Positions 49,297 to 59,990 of a DNA stretch of 64,000 nt are shown here, piece by piece. Below the pieces are notes generated by a model. It did no database searches, was not told where the DNA came from, and saw only the letters and a program-made list of their open reading frames with translations. Position numbers and translations under genes: made by a program. Positions within the stretch are counted from its first letter, which is position 1. Every line of letters begins with the position of its first letter. Origin of the DNA: Cyclina sinensis (lineage: Eukaryota; Mollusca; Bivalvia; Venerida; Veneridae); assembly GCA_012932295.1 (NCBI GenBank), contig JAAONU010000009.1, positions 5,134,203-5,198,202 of the forward strand, in the 5' to 3' direction.

Positions 49297-51060
49297 TTAT
49301 CGTACATGTAGAGTCCGGTATGTGTGAAAGTTTGCCGAGCACGGGAATAAAAAAAATAAGCCTCACGCCTGATCTTTACTACTTTCTTACGACAGAAATA
49401 AGGGAAATAAAAGTAAAATAAATGGGAAATAAGTAGACTTGAATTGTAAAGGTAAGCTCAATTTTGCTCTAATCGGGGGATGGGCATTAAAAAAGGGCCA
49501 GTTGATTTTTCAACTTTGGGCTGAAAAAAGGCCATTTCTTGTCCAAAATATGGGGGTGTGAATGTCTAATAGAGGATGGGCTATAAATAGAATTTTTTTA
49601 AGGTATATACAATATTCCTTTTCGGCCATGAAGGCTCTGATTCAGCATAGGATATTCTGTTTTAGTCCGGTTTTAGGGCATTTGGTCAGAATGGTTCTTT
49701 ATATTTACCTTAGTCTTAAACATTCACCCTACCATTGGTCTAAATGAATATATTTACCATGGCCTTGGATCTGATGAATAATATATGATTTATTAAAAAT
49801 ATATGTGGGAAACAGTCATTACCCTCTGCTTGCAAGGGCATGGGGCACTGTGATAGAAACTGACTGGTTAATTAATCATACTTCACACATGATTTTGGTA
49901 GGAGAAACAGTATTTTGCCCTTGACCTCTTGTGGATAAATTTCTAGTACAGTTTGATATGGAAATTTGATTAGATTTGAGACCCCAGTATCAGAAGCTGG
50001 TACATGGCAGGAAATTAATGATGCATTAAACTGTATGGGATGCTGCTGATAAGATATGGGCTTTTGAAAATAGATGATAAAACTCATAAGTTATGTGTCT
50101 TTCATTTGCACAAAGTGTTGAAGCTTACCTTAACAAGTTGTGCTCAGCTTAGAGGATTTCTGGTTTATCTGTCTGCCTGTCAGTCATCCTCTCACTGTCC
50201 AGATTTAGCTCTTAAAATAGAACACTTTATGATTTTCATGTAATTTTCATGAACTTTGGATTGAATCTTTGTCTTGGCAATTGGCAGTTTCTTGGACATG
50301 TTAAGTGTAGCCAGTTATCTTGTGTGAAAAAATGCACAAACAAATCTTAGCTGCCATATGTAATTGAAACTCACAGCAGAGGATTACATCAAAGGTAGAA
50401 ACTTGCTCCCTGTCAAATTGCACTTGCTATGAGAAGAGAACATGTTATAACATAAAGGTGAAATCAAGAGCATATCATTCCCCATTATTAATACAGGAGT
50501 ACTGCGGTTCTTAACTGGATTTTTCTGCAGAAAATGTCAGATGAAGAGTGTTATGAATGTTTAGGGAGACAGTGTTATTCAGAGTCTTGTTGTAGGATTT
50601 TAAAAAGTGAATTTTGCAGTTGTCGTTATATGTAAATTCACGATGTGTAAATTTTGATAATTTTGAGAAAGCATTTGACATTTTATGTATGAGAGAAAAA
50701 AAAGAACTGACTATAGCCTTATTATTGACTTTTGCAACAGAGATCTGTATTGTAATGTTCTATTGAACATCTTGTTTCTGAATGTGGTAAAACATTGCCA
50801 TAGGTTCTGTGCGTCTGGTACACATCGTGGAATAAGCATGATATCCTCACAACAGCATTCTCAAGAGAGTACACAGGGAAAGTGTAATCTGTAATCTGCA
50901 GTGTAGAATAGATCAATTACTTTTGATATTCAGTTGATAGAAAAACAGTAAATTGAAAGATTCACAAAATGGATTTAAAATTGTTCTTTAATAAATAATG
51001 CCGTATGGAAAACTAATTGAGAATGCAAATTTGAATGGAGTTTGGTTTCACTGAGGAATT
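49297..51060. other. Intron and possible upstream region of the candidate first exon at 51061
   Basis: No repeat family or strong exon. A 33-codon cysteine-rich frame at 50534-50635, after an acceptor-like CTGGATTTTTCTGCAG, is discussed in the findings. Confidence 0.45.
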
Positions 51061-51141
51061 ATGGGTGATATTCAGTCAAATACAGGATCAAAAGCATCAA
51101 CCCCTTCTGAGGAGGGTGGACCCATTTTATTTCAGAGAAAG
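51061..51141 (+). CDS. Candidate alternative first exon 2 of the Trio-like gene
   Basis: An ATG in good context (A at -3, G at +4), with an in-frame TGA just upstream at 51052, opens 27 codons. The start is MGDIQSNTGSKASTPSEEGG and the end PILFQRK, in phase 0 at donor AAG|GTTTGT. The donor is weaker than consensus (T at +3). The peptide is polar and free of repeats, and the exit phase matches the other candidate first exons and the entry of 55621-55668. It may head a short isoform lacking the N-terminal half of Trio, or be a chance frame; 27 codons are little evidence alone. Confidence 0.38.
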
Positions 51142-51941
51142 GTTTGTAGAAATGTTAATTTAAATTTCATCTGTGTTAAAAAGATAATTATGCAAATAGG
51201 CTGTGCATGATTTGTTTTTCTCGTGGTGCAATCGCTGATGTATACAGTTGAAGAATGCTCTACCAAAGTGACTCCATTGCAATGAATGCACAATGTTCCA
51301 TTTCAGCATTTTTTGCAGGAAGAATTAGGCCACTGAAAGCCATTGCTGTCACACAAAAAAAGTTTCAGTTTCTGCAGTGCTTTTTATAGCATCACTTTTT
51401 TTCTGGGCAAAAGTTTTAAATAATATTCATTCTTAGCATTTTTGAACAATGTCATATCTTTGTCTCAGATCAGAGTCAATGTAATTTTTTTAGCTGATCA
51501 AGAACAATGTCATTGACATCACCCATTTTATATTCTTGAGATTTTCAGCTGTTCAGTGACTTCTAACCTTTATCAAGCTACAGAAGTTTTTTTTCACATT
51601 TGAACAGTTAGATATTTGCTGTGGATTGGTGTTGTACTATCTTAACAGTCTTGGGTCACTTTTTGTATTTTTTGCAAGTTTAAATTTTAAAAATGCAATG
51701 TTCAGTTGCCAATTCTAAAACTGGGATTTTGACTGTGGTTTAAAATGTTATTCTTCTATAAAGTTTGTTAATTGTGAAATGTCTTTATGGTTGCATAATT
51801 TCCAAGTTAAATTTCATGGAATTAAGTGAGATAAGTCTGAAAGATAGAACAACCATGCATGTATGTGTATAAATGCAGTCTTCCAAGTATTAGTCTGTTT
51901 GCCATTGAGCTTTGTTGCTTACCTAGAAGAACAGTTAGGTC
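51142..51941. other. Intron, unique sequence, no feature seen
   Basis: T-rich DNA without a supported exon or repeat. Confidence 0.5.
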
Positions 51942-52183
51942 TCCTCAGACTGAGCTCAATAAGCTCAACTTAGGCTGAACTAAATAAGCTTACTATAGGC
52001 TGAACACAGTAAGCTTACCTCAGGTTTGATACAGTAAGCTCACCTTGTGCTGAGCACAATAAGCTTACCTCAGGTTTAACATAATAAGCTTACCTCAAGC
52101 TGAGCACAATAAGCTTACCTTGAGCTGAGCACAAGAAGCTTACAGCAGGCTGGGCGCAATTAGCTCATCTCAGGCTGATACAG
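51942..52183. repeat. 25-26-bp minisatellite, about nine copies
   Basis: CAGGCTGAGCACAATAAGCT plus TACCT, with substitutions (GGTTTGATACAGTAAGCTCA and others). Confidence 0.8.
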
Positions 52184-52954
52184 AGTAATGGGGTCCTATT
52201 CATTAATTTTAGTCCCTTAGTTCTGTCCATCATTATTCTAAAGGAAATAAGAAGGAAAGGTACTTCCCTTGAATAGTGCATAGGTGTGCACCTGCTTAAC
52301 TTAAATACTCTCGAAAGGTGTTTAAACATAACAAAACTTAAAGAAAACCAGTCACTGAGTGCTAGTTTGGAGTGGGGGTGTGGGGGAGCTTAATCATTAC
52401 ATGGCAAGTGTCAGCAGAAACAGTGTGCCAACTCACAGACAAAATTTAATCAGCAAGAAAAACATACCTGTATAACGTTTTCCTTTACTTGTCGGATCTG
52501 TTCTGTATAACACAGGAAGTTCTTTAATCCAGGCCTGGTTTTGATTCTCGAAGGCCTCAGGATGTTGTTTCTGAGTCGGAGGGAGGAATGTTATACAAGT
52601 TATACAAAGCTGTGGTGTTCTCAGAAGGTGTCTTTTGAAATCTTAAATGTTTAGAATTATTTCTTAAATTATTCTGCAACTCAAGGTTGGTTATGTATAA
52701 ATCTCAAATACTTCATGATATGAGTTTGAGAATGAGATATAAGTTATTCTGAAAAATATAAATCTCAGACACATTATTATGCAGGTTTGTGAATTAAATA
52801 TAAGATTTTAATAGAAAAAAAATATCCTGTTTCAAGAAACTTCCATTATAATAAGATATTTGTGATAGAATAAGATAAAACAATCTCAGTTAAGCTTTAC
52901 CAGCTTATCTTTATAAAGTTGTTTTTTCTCTTTATTGCAAAATTCTTAAATCTT
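52184..52954. other. Intron, unique sequence, no feature seen
   Basis: No supported exon or repeat. Confidence 0.5.
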
Positions 52955-53145
52955 TTTGATTTTCTTGTCTTTAATATTTCACACGGCTGTTTTCTTGTCT
53001 TTAATATTTCACTCGGCTGTTTTCTTGTCTTTAATATTTCACTCGGCTGTTTTCTTGTCTTTAATCTTTCACTCGGCTGTTTTCTTGTCTTTAATCTTTC
53101 ACTCGGCTGTTTTCTTGTCTTTAATCTTTCACTCGGCTGTTTTCT
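52955..53145. repeat. 30-bp minisatellite, six copies
   Basis: TTTTCTTGTCTTTAATATTT plus CACTCGGCTG repeats at exactly 30 bp, nearly perfectly. Because 30 is a multiple of three, several frames stay open on both strands and create apparent repetitive proteins that are not genes. Confidence 0.95.
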
Positions 53146-53210
53146 TAAATGGACCAGTCCATCACTTTGTTTGGACAGTTCCATTTTTCATTTGTAGGGG
53201 GGAAAACATT

Positions 53211-53267
53211 GTAGACCATGATCAGACTGCAAACTGTACAGATATGCAAACAGATCATGGTCTGCAC
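53211..53267. repeat. Inverted repeat GTAGACCATGATC / GATCATGGTCTGCAC
   Basis: Two 11-12-base arms separated by about 30 bases could form a hairpin. It lies immediately upstream of the SINE but outside its target duplication. Confidence 0.6.
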
Positions 53268-53298
53268 ATGAGGTCACCAAACAGCAATTCCAGCAGGA

Positions 53299-53502
53299 GG
53301 CACTGTGGTCCAGGGGTAATGCGCAGGGCTCTGGATCCGAAGCTCGAGGTTCGAATCCCGTCAAAGGCGAGATTTCCTCACGATCTTTACATTCCTCCAC
53401 GCTGCGCGAATACTGGTATGGAACCCAGGAAGCAGTCATCGGGCGTGATGAATCTAAGTTGTAAGAACTTGTATCGCAATCGATGTAAAATAAATGAGTC
53501 TA
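53299..53502 (+). mobile_element. Intact tRNA-derived SINE, 204 bp, with perfect 13-bp target duplication
   Basis: Box A TGGTCCAGGGGTAATGCGCA and box B GAGGTTCGAATCCCG are close to consensus. The tail runs through CTCCACGCTGCGCGAATACT and GAACCCAGGAAGCAGTCATC to GATGTAAAATAAATGAGTCT. The sequence AATTCCAGCAGGA flanks it on both sides (53286-53298 and 53503-53515). Intact promoters and an exact duplication indicate recent insertion. It is a different family from the 295-bp SINEs. Confidence 0.88.
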
Positions 53503-53515
53503 AATTCCAGCAGGA

Positions 53516-54057
53516 AGAAGCTTTAACAGATTGAAGGTCTGAAGCTGTGAAGACATTTGATTCACATGCTAATGTTATTGCTTGAATAGGCAGATCGACT
53601 GGCAAACAGTTGTAAGAATTCCGAAATAAACTGTACATGCCACTGACAATGACAGTCTGTTAATGGTTTTGTTATTAAACACAAGTGGTAATATTGCTAT
53701 GTTTTATAGAGGGTAATTAACTGTGACTTAATTAACTGTTGATTAATGAACTGTGTTCTAGGAACAAAATGGTTGAGGGTTGTTTGTCTGTGAAGTCAGA
53801 ATGCATAGATTATTGCAATATATACAGTGCATACCACTGGCATGGAAGGAATACTGCAAGCTGTCAATCGATAACTGTTAAAACCTTTATTGTAAATATG
53901 TGAATAGTGTGTTTCAGGCTAATCTGAAGCACATTACTGTTGCAGCTTTGAGTAAATTACAGTATAGCAAATCATAGCTATATGATACAGATATTTGGGC
54001 TGAGGATATTTTTCTCCTGTCCATTTATAGAGGATATGATTTAAGTTAATATTTATC
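53516..54057. other. Intron, unique sequence, no feature seen
   Basis: AT-rich with a small duplication of TTAACTGT near 53717-53745. Confidence 0.5.
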
Positions 54058-54816
54058 ATACCCCCTAAACGAAGTTTGTGGTGAGTGTGGGGGGGTATAT
54101 ATAGGAGTCACACAGTGATTGAGTGGTCGGTCAGGCAGTCTGTTGCAATTTCCTTGTACGGAGTATAACTTGAAAAATAATAGTTTTAATTCAGTGCAAC
54201 TTCATACAATGGTCTAGCACAATGAGAGGAAGTACAGTGTTCAAGAATCATAACTCCATCTTCACTATTTGCAGAGTTATTGCCCTTTGTTGGTTTTCCT
54301 TGTCCAGAGCATAACTTGAAAACTACTGGTTGACATTCAGTGCAACTTCATACAGTGGTCAAGCACAATAAGAGAAAATGCAGTGTTCAAGAATCATAAC
54401 TCCATCTTCAGAATTTGCAGAGTTATTGACCTTTGTTGGTTTTTCTTTTTCTGGAGCATAACTTGAAAACTACTGGTTTGAATTCAATTTCTTCATACAA
54501 TTGTCAAGCACAATGACAGGAAGTGCAGTGTATAAGAGCCATAACTCCATCTTCAGTATTTGCAGAGTTATTGCCCTTTGTTGGTTTTCCTTGTCCAGAG
54601 CATAACTTGAAAACTATTGGTTGGAATTCAATGCAACTTCATACAATGGTCAACTACAGTGAAAGGAAATGTAGTGTAAAAGAACAACAACTATCTTTAA
54701 TTGCCCACAACCATAACTCTATTTCAGTTCTTTTACAAAGTGTTCTGTTACTAATAACTTCCTCAGTTCCGAAGCAGTCTTGTGGGGGTATTAATCACAT
54801 TTAGTGATAGCTCTAG
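54058..54816 (+). repeat. Dispersed ATACCCCC...CTAGTTT repeat
   Basis: It opens CATACCCCCTAAACGAAGTT, with TGGTCGGTCAGGCAGTCTG near the start. A roughly 120-135-bp block (GAGCATAACTTGAAAACTAC ... GAGTTATTGCCCTTTGTTGG) repeats four times. It ends GGGGGTATTAATCACATTTA and GTGATAGCTCTAGTTT. Same architecture as 9795-10332. Confidence 0.65.
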
Positions 54817-55620
54817 TTTGTTTTATTGGCTTCCGATTATGTGATGTTGGAACAACAACAAATCTCCTTTCATTTGAAAAAAAAAAAGGTTAAAATTGTT
54901 AATTTATGCAACACTGACCTTTTACTCTAAGGTCAAAGCCACACTTAGTTTTCAAAGCTTCAGTATAGAAAAGACAGTAAGTGTTATTTCACCTAAGATA
55001 ATTTTTACTGTCAGATTCCTGATTTACCATATATTTGATGCACTAAAATTGACTTTTCTGCTCAGGGATTTCCTTGCAATCTTGCTCCCTCTTTTCCCCC
55101 ATCCGAAAAAAAAAAAAAAGGGGGGAGAGAGTTAGAAACCACAACATCATGATCTTTGTAGAACAACAGGCATCCTGAAAGAAAGAATGAGTCACCTGAA
55201 TTGTCTGTCCAGTAGGTAAAAACAGACTTTGCATGATTTTAGATGTTTGTGACTTCTTGCAATACTTGGTCATTTTTGTAGTGTTTTCTTTTGTCCAAAA
55301 ATGCCATGCAGAATTAAAGTGTGATGCTTCAGTTTCTTAAATATACATATACATTATGCTATATGACAGGCAAGAAGGGGCCATGTTTGTCAAAGCCCCA
55401 CCTATCATAAAATGTATGTTAGGTCATTGCTTAGCATTGTTTTTCTATGTTTTTTTGTGTCCTATAGTTCGAGAATTATTATTTCCTGTTTGACAAAATA
55501 TTGATTGCTCTGTTGAATGACTTAAATACATTAGGATCTTCTGGAAAAACATTGGTCACTAGGTCACTAGTTAAGTTTCAGGCATGGTATAACTTGTTAT
55601 GGCTTTTTTTCTTGCATTAG
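54817..55620. other. Intron before the 48-nt exon
   Basis: Unique, with an A13-14 then GGGG run near 55105. The polypyrimidine tract TTTTTTTCTTGCATTAG ends it. Confidence 0.5.
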
Positions 55621-55668
55621 CAAACAACTAAATTTGGCGAAATTGAATGTCTCGATGATACAGTTTTG
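55621..55668 (+). CDS. Candidate 48-nt internal exon of the Trio-like gene
   Basis: A strong acceptor (TTTTTTTCTTGCATTAG) and good donor (TTG|GTAAGC) enclose exactly 48 bases reading QTTKFGEIECLDDTVL, open in phase 0 on both sides. It can therefore be spliced after Trio exon B (13999, phase 0) or after the candidate first exons at 43305 and 51141 without changing frame, and could be skipped without a frameshift. The acidic peptide is consistent with a linker segment. I do not recognise a conserved motif, and one other frame is also open, so assignment rests on splice signals, phase and strand. Confidence 0.5.
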
Positions 55669-55849
55669 GTAAGCAGTCTATCTACCATAATTAGCATTTG
55701 AAGAAGATCGATACCATTTTCCCTTTCTTTTTCCTTTTTCCCTATTTCAAGACTTAAGTAGAATAATGAAAAAATAAATGAAGACAGTTCCTTTGTCTCA
55801 AGTTCACTATAATAGGAAAATCAAGCGAAGATCAAAGCCATTTTAGATC

Positions 55850-55990
55850 AGCATTTTTTGAAGACCAAAGCCATTTTAGATCGGAATTTTTTGAAGATCA
55901 AAGCCAATTTAGATCGGCATTTTTTTGAAGATCAAAGCCATTTTAGATCGGCATTTTTTGAAGATCAAAGCCATTTTAGATCGGCATTTT
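55850..55990. repeat. 33-bp minisatellite, four to five copies
   Basis: GAAGATCAAAGCCATTTTAG plus ATCGGCATTTTTT, nearly perfect, about 180 bp downstream of the 48-nt exon. Confidence 0.95.
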
Positions 55991-58914
55991 TTAAGATAAT
56001 CACTTGGACATTATAAGAATGTTTGACCCAGTAATGTAATGGAATGGAATGGATACATTATCTCCAGAAAAACAAAGCCTTGTTTTCTATCAGATAATCT
56101 TGTCATGAGATCTGTTTACAGGTATTAATTAGGAACATTGTTAGTGTGCATTACTGCCACAGGTATTGACCTATATTTTGAGACATGAGTACAGAAAGAA
56201 CAGTTTTATGATAACATATATGTATTAATTAGCTACATTGTGAGGCTACAGGCACTGACCATTTCTTTGAGATGTGTGCACCAAAAGGTCAGATTTGTGT
56301 ATGGATTTGAGCTACAGGTATTGAACAATAATTGAGATAGATAATTATATATGTATATATACAAAAAGAGATTTTTACATTAAGTGAAGAAAAATGTTTT
56401 AGTTAATTGAATGATTCATGTCCTTTTGAGTATTTTGAAACATGTTTACCATACATCAGTAGGCATTAATACTACAGATGAAATGCAATATTTTGAGACA
56501 ATAGTGCCAATGACAGGCTGTGATATCCCTGTAAGCAAATACTAAATACCAGATTTGGCAGTGGTTATGGAGAGTGTAGGGTCATTTGCCTCCTTACAAT
56601 GTTGAATGTTGTAAAAGAACAAAATTGCTATGATATAATGGAGGTAGCATATAGAACTACAAAATTTGAAATGCGAAAACCCCTTCCCTAAGTGTCGGTC
56701 AATCCAGTGTTTTTATTTAAGCCACTTATTTATAGAGACAAGAAGAAAGCTAATGTTTGGCTTCTGAGAGTGACTGACATACATTTGGCAGGGAGGCATG
56801 TAACACAGTTTTTTCCTGATATATCAACATCATAGAAGAGAAAACCTCATCCAGCTGGAAATATTCCATCTATGTTTTTGTTATTTCTTCTCATTTCTAT
56901 CTATCCATGATACTTCCAGGAAGGTACTTTCTACCAATTAATCTTGTTGAATAAAATTAATGGGAAATTTGTTTGAGAATTTCATATTTTTGTGTTGATT
57001 GTGCATCAGTGTCAGGGAGACCCGTGTTTCAAAGAAAAGAAAATTTTACGGGGTTTTTTTTTTGGGGCTGGTTGGTTTGTTAAAGTTTAATTGTATTTTG
57101 TACCTTTTTTGGGGGGTTTTATGATGTTATTTGGAATTTTGAAAAAAAAAATAGATCATTGCAACACTTTTGCTTTTTCTTCTTGTTTTATATGTAATTA
57201 CAATAGTTTGGCATGCATAGCCTTTGATCTATGCCCTGTTTATTAAATTGGAAGAGTAAACAATACCTTAAAAATTCATAAGTAACACACATATCAATAA
57301 GTAACATAATAAACATAGCATAAAGGGACAAGAATCAGTTATATGGAATTAAATCAGATCAGATGTGATCTCTTGCCATCTGGAATTGGGACATAATTAT
57401 ATTATTGTGAATACCTTAGTATTAAAATATCTATTAAATAATCCATATAGTTTATTCTATGATGATTCCATTCATTTTTGTGTCAGCAGCAAGAGAAAAA
57501 AAGTAAGTCATCAGGCAGGTATCTGGTGTAAATAAACATGTAGGAATTGATAGCTTTAAAGGCATTTGCATTAAAAGTTTTGTATTTTAGAGGGCTTCTT
57601 TTCTCAAAGGCATTCAGGTGTATAACTAAACATATTTATTTCAAAAATATAACTTAGAGAACTGTCCAAACACCAAATTTGATGGTTGATTGAGAGGAAT
57701 GGAAAGTTTGGCATAAATTTCGGAAATGTTTACAAAATTTTTTGAGTGTGTTTTACCTTAGAAACCATTTTTTAGTAATATAAAGATTACATTTAGCACA
57801 TTTATCTTTGTAATAAATATTTTATCTCTCTAGTTTAGATAGAAGATGGAATACTGAAAGACAAGAGCTTAAACAAGTCTTAAACTGTTAAGAGAAGACT
57901 TTATCATTCAAAACATCTAATTGTTTGACGTTTGACTTGATGGTGGAAAGTTCCAAACAATATTTAAATAAGGTTACGAAATAACCAATCAAAATGCAGT
58001 TCAAGAACATTTTGAAAAGTGATTGACCTATCACAACCAATCCCAGTACAGTACCTATACTCTGTGATTAGTCGATGACCTAGTTTCCTAACCAATCATG
58101 TGACATTGATACAATTGGCCTAGTTTCCTGACCAATCACAGTTTATGGTTTTAGTGATAGAATGGAACTTCTTTTAAGCTTGCATTCCTGTCCATTTGGA
58201 AATAGATGGATATATTATTATTAGTTGTTGACCAGGTTTCCTCTGAAAAGAGCATGATTCTATGTTAGGTATTTTTATATTGATAATTTCCTAACTCCTG
58301 CTGTCAAAAAAAAAATGCTAAACTTTGTATAAGCTGGTTTCCATGAAATCTCAAGTAGACATTCTGATAAATCTTTAATTTGGTAACTAATGGCTTCTCA
58401 TTAATGTATGTATTTATAATCTTGGACCACCCAGTTCTAACAAACCGTATGAAAAATGTTGTTGAAAAAAGAACAAAGTTACAGAAAGAAGTGAAGAGAT
58501 GTAATTAGAAGTGAATATTTTTTTTTTTTTTTGGTTTCAGACATAGAAAAAAACAGGATACACCCAAATAAATTGGTCTAGTTATTTCTTGCCAGGAAAG
58601 AGTACTTTAAATTATTTTTCATATGTAGGTAAATGAATTGTTACCAATAAAAGATTTATGTATCTTTTGAAGTGAATCCAGTCTTCTTAGGACAAAACAA
58701 TCAACAGAAAAGTAACCTCAGATGCATTGTAGTTCATTTACTGACGAATAAAGATATATGATAAATCGAGTTGAACATGGTTTTAAGATTATTAGAGAAA
58801 ATTTAAGAGTGGAGAATTTAGCAGATTATGATTTTTGGCATGAAGCTTTGTTGTACTTGATGACAACTAATGTATTTCTTGAAAGTAATAGAAAATAAAA
58901 GTTCTGCAAATTTA
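55991..58914. other. Intron, mostly unique, no gene recognised
   Basis: Contains T/G homopolymer patches near 57050-57120 and a CCAAT-rich stretch at 57980-58145 with a 40-bp near-tandem duplication of CCTAGTTTCCTAACCAATCA. Exon-like signals near 57490 and 58542 were rejected. Confidence 0.5.
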
Positions 58915-58926
58915 TAAAAGTTGAAA

Positions 58927-59225
58927 CTCACTACTTGAGTTTCTTTGTCGTTGGTGCTGGTTGCCCATATGACCGACGTCCCCTGAAGAGATTAGTTATT
59001 TTATGTTGTTGGGGATAGTGCAAGATACATTAACATCCCATTCCAGATACACCCCTGGTTCGTTTACATGCTCTGAGTGTACAGCACTGATACATGGGAC
59101 CTCGGTTTAACGTCTCATCCGAAAGACAAGTTTATATAGTAATGATAGTGGAGGAGCAGGGGATCAGTCTCAGGACCCCTGAGTTACCAGTCCATCACAT
59201 TACCACTGGACCACTGATCTGCTCC
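58927..59225 (-). mobile_element. tRNA-derived SINE, about 299 bp, with 12-bp target duplication
   Basis: On the minus strand it starts GGAGCAGATCAGTGGTCCAG, with a degenerate box B, and ends past CATATGGGCAACCAGCACC. TAAAAGTTGAAA flanks both sides (58915-58926 and 59226-59237). Same family as 24033-24326, which it matches closely along most of its length. Confidence 0.82.
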
Positions 59226-59237
59226 TAAAAGTTGAAA

Positions 59238-59754
59238 GAGTGAAGTGTTTTTATTAAAACACAGTAGTGGTAACTCTTTCATTTAAAATTATTTCAGTGG
59301 AAGTAATAAAACATCCTTTGAGATTTGAAGGACCTATTGTAACAGATTTGTGTAAACTATTCGGTAGATACTTGTCGAATTTTTTCTCTCAGTTTTGGCA
59401 TACAGTTTATTTAGTTAAATACATAATTAATTACATGTAAATAATTCTAATAAAGGGAAGTAATTTATATGTAATAAAGTTGACTTGCAAGATGTGGGGG
59501 GGGGGGGGGGGGGGGGGTGAAATATGATTTTTATCTCAAGAAATTTAGTTATTAAAGGGAAGTAATAATGTTCTTATTTATAGCTTAGATAAACAGTTAT
59601 AAGTGTAAATGTTAAACAAGTTTGCTACAGTTATTTATTTCTTAGAATTTTATAATTATTAGTAGTAGTAACATGAACTTACTACTTCTCATGTATAGTA
59701 TATGTCGGATGTGCACTCACCATATAAAATTGTGTTCCAAATAACTGATATACA
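59238..59754. other. Intron, unique sequence
   Basis: No feature apart from the G run at 59496-59517. Confidence 0.5.
59496..59517. repeat. Poly-G tract (22 G)
   Basis: Twenty-two consecutive G on the + strand, rare in this AT-rich window. Possibly length-polymorphic. Confidence 0.95.
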
Positions 59755-59990
59755 GTTCGATCCCCCGCTCCTCCACTAACATTACTAATAGTCTTTCTAA
59801 TAGTCTTTCTGATGAGATGTTAAACCGAGGTCCCATGTATCAGTGCTGTACACTGAGCATGCAAAAGAACGAGGGGTGTCTCTGGAATTCGATGCTTTCC
59901 GTATCTTGCACTACCCCCACAACATAAAATAACTAATCTCTTCAGGGGGCGTCGGTCATATGGGCAACGGGTACTGACAATAAATCAGCT
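59755..59990 (+). mobile_element. 5'-truncated SINE copy with (ATAG)n tail
   Basis: It starts inside box B (GTTCGATCCCCCGCTCCTCC), carries the internal TGATACATGGGACC segment in inverse orientation to the two other copies, and ends ATATGGGCAACGGGTACTGA then AAATAGATAGATAA. No target duplication is apparent. Confidence 0.75.

Noticed and set aside
53299..53370. tRNA gene
   Set aside because: Box A and box B are good, but there is no matching acceptor stem, a SINE tail follows, and the unit is bounded by a 13-bp target duplication.
52956..53534. 192-codon open frame on the + strand and overlapping minus-strand frames
   Set aside because: The first part is the 30-bp minisatellite, which keeps frames open because 30 is a multiple of three; the rest runs through a SINE. 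No protein-like conservation is visible.
57488..57503. Micro-exon between TGTGTCAGCAG and GTAAGT
   Set aside because: Only 13 or 16 nucleotides, out of frame either way, and mostly A.
58520..58651. Possible alternative last exon after GGTTTCAG with a later AATAAA
   Set aside because: In the phase set by the Trio exons it stops after one codon; AATAAA is common in AT-rich DNA.
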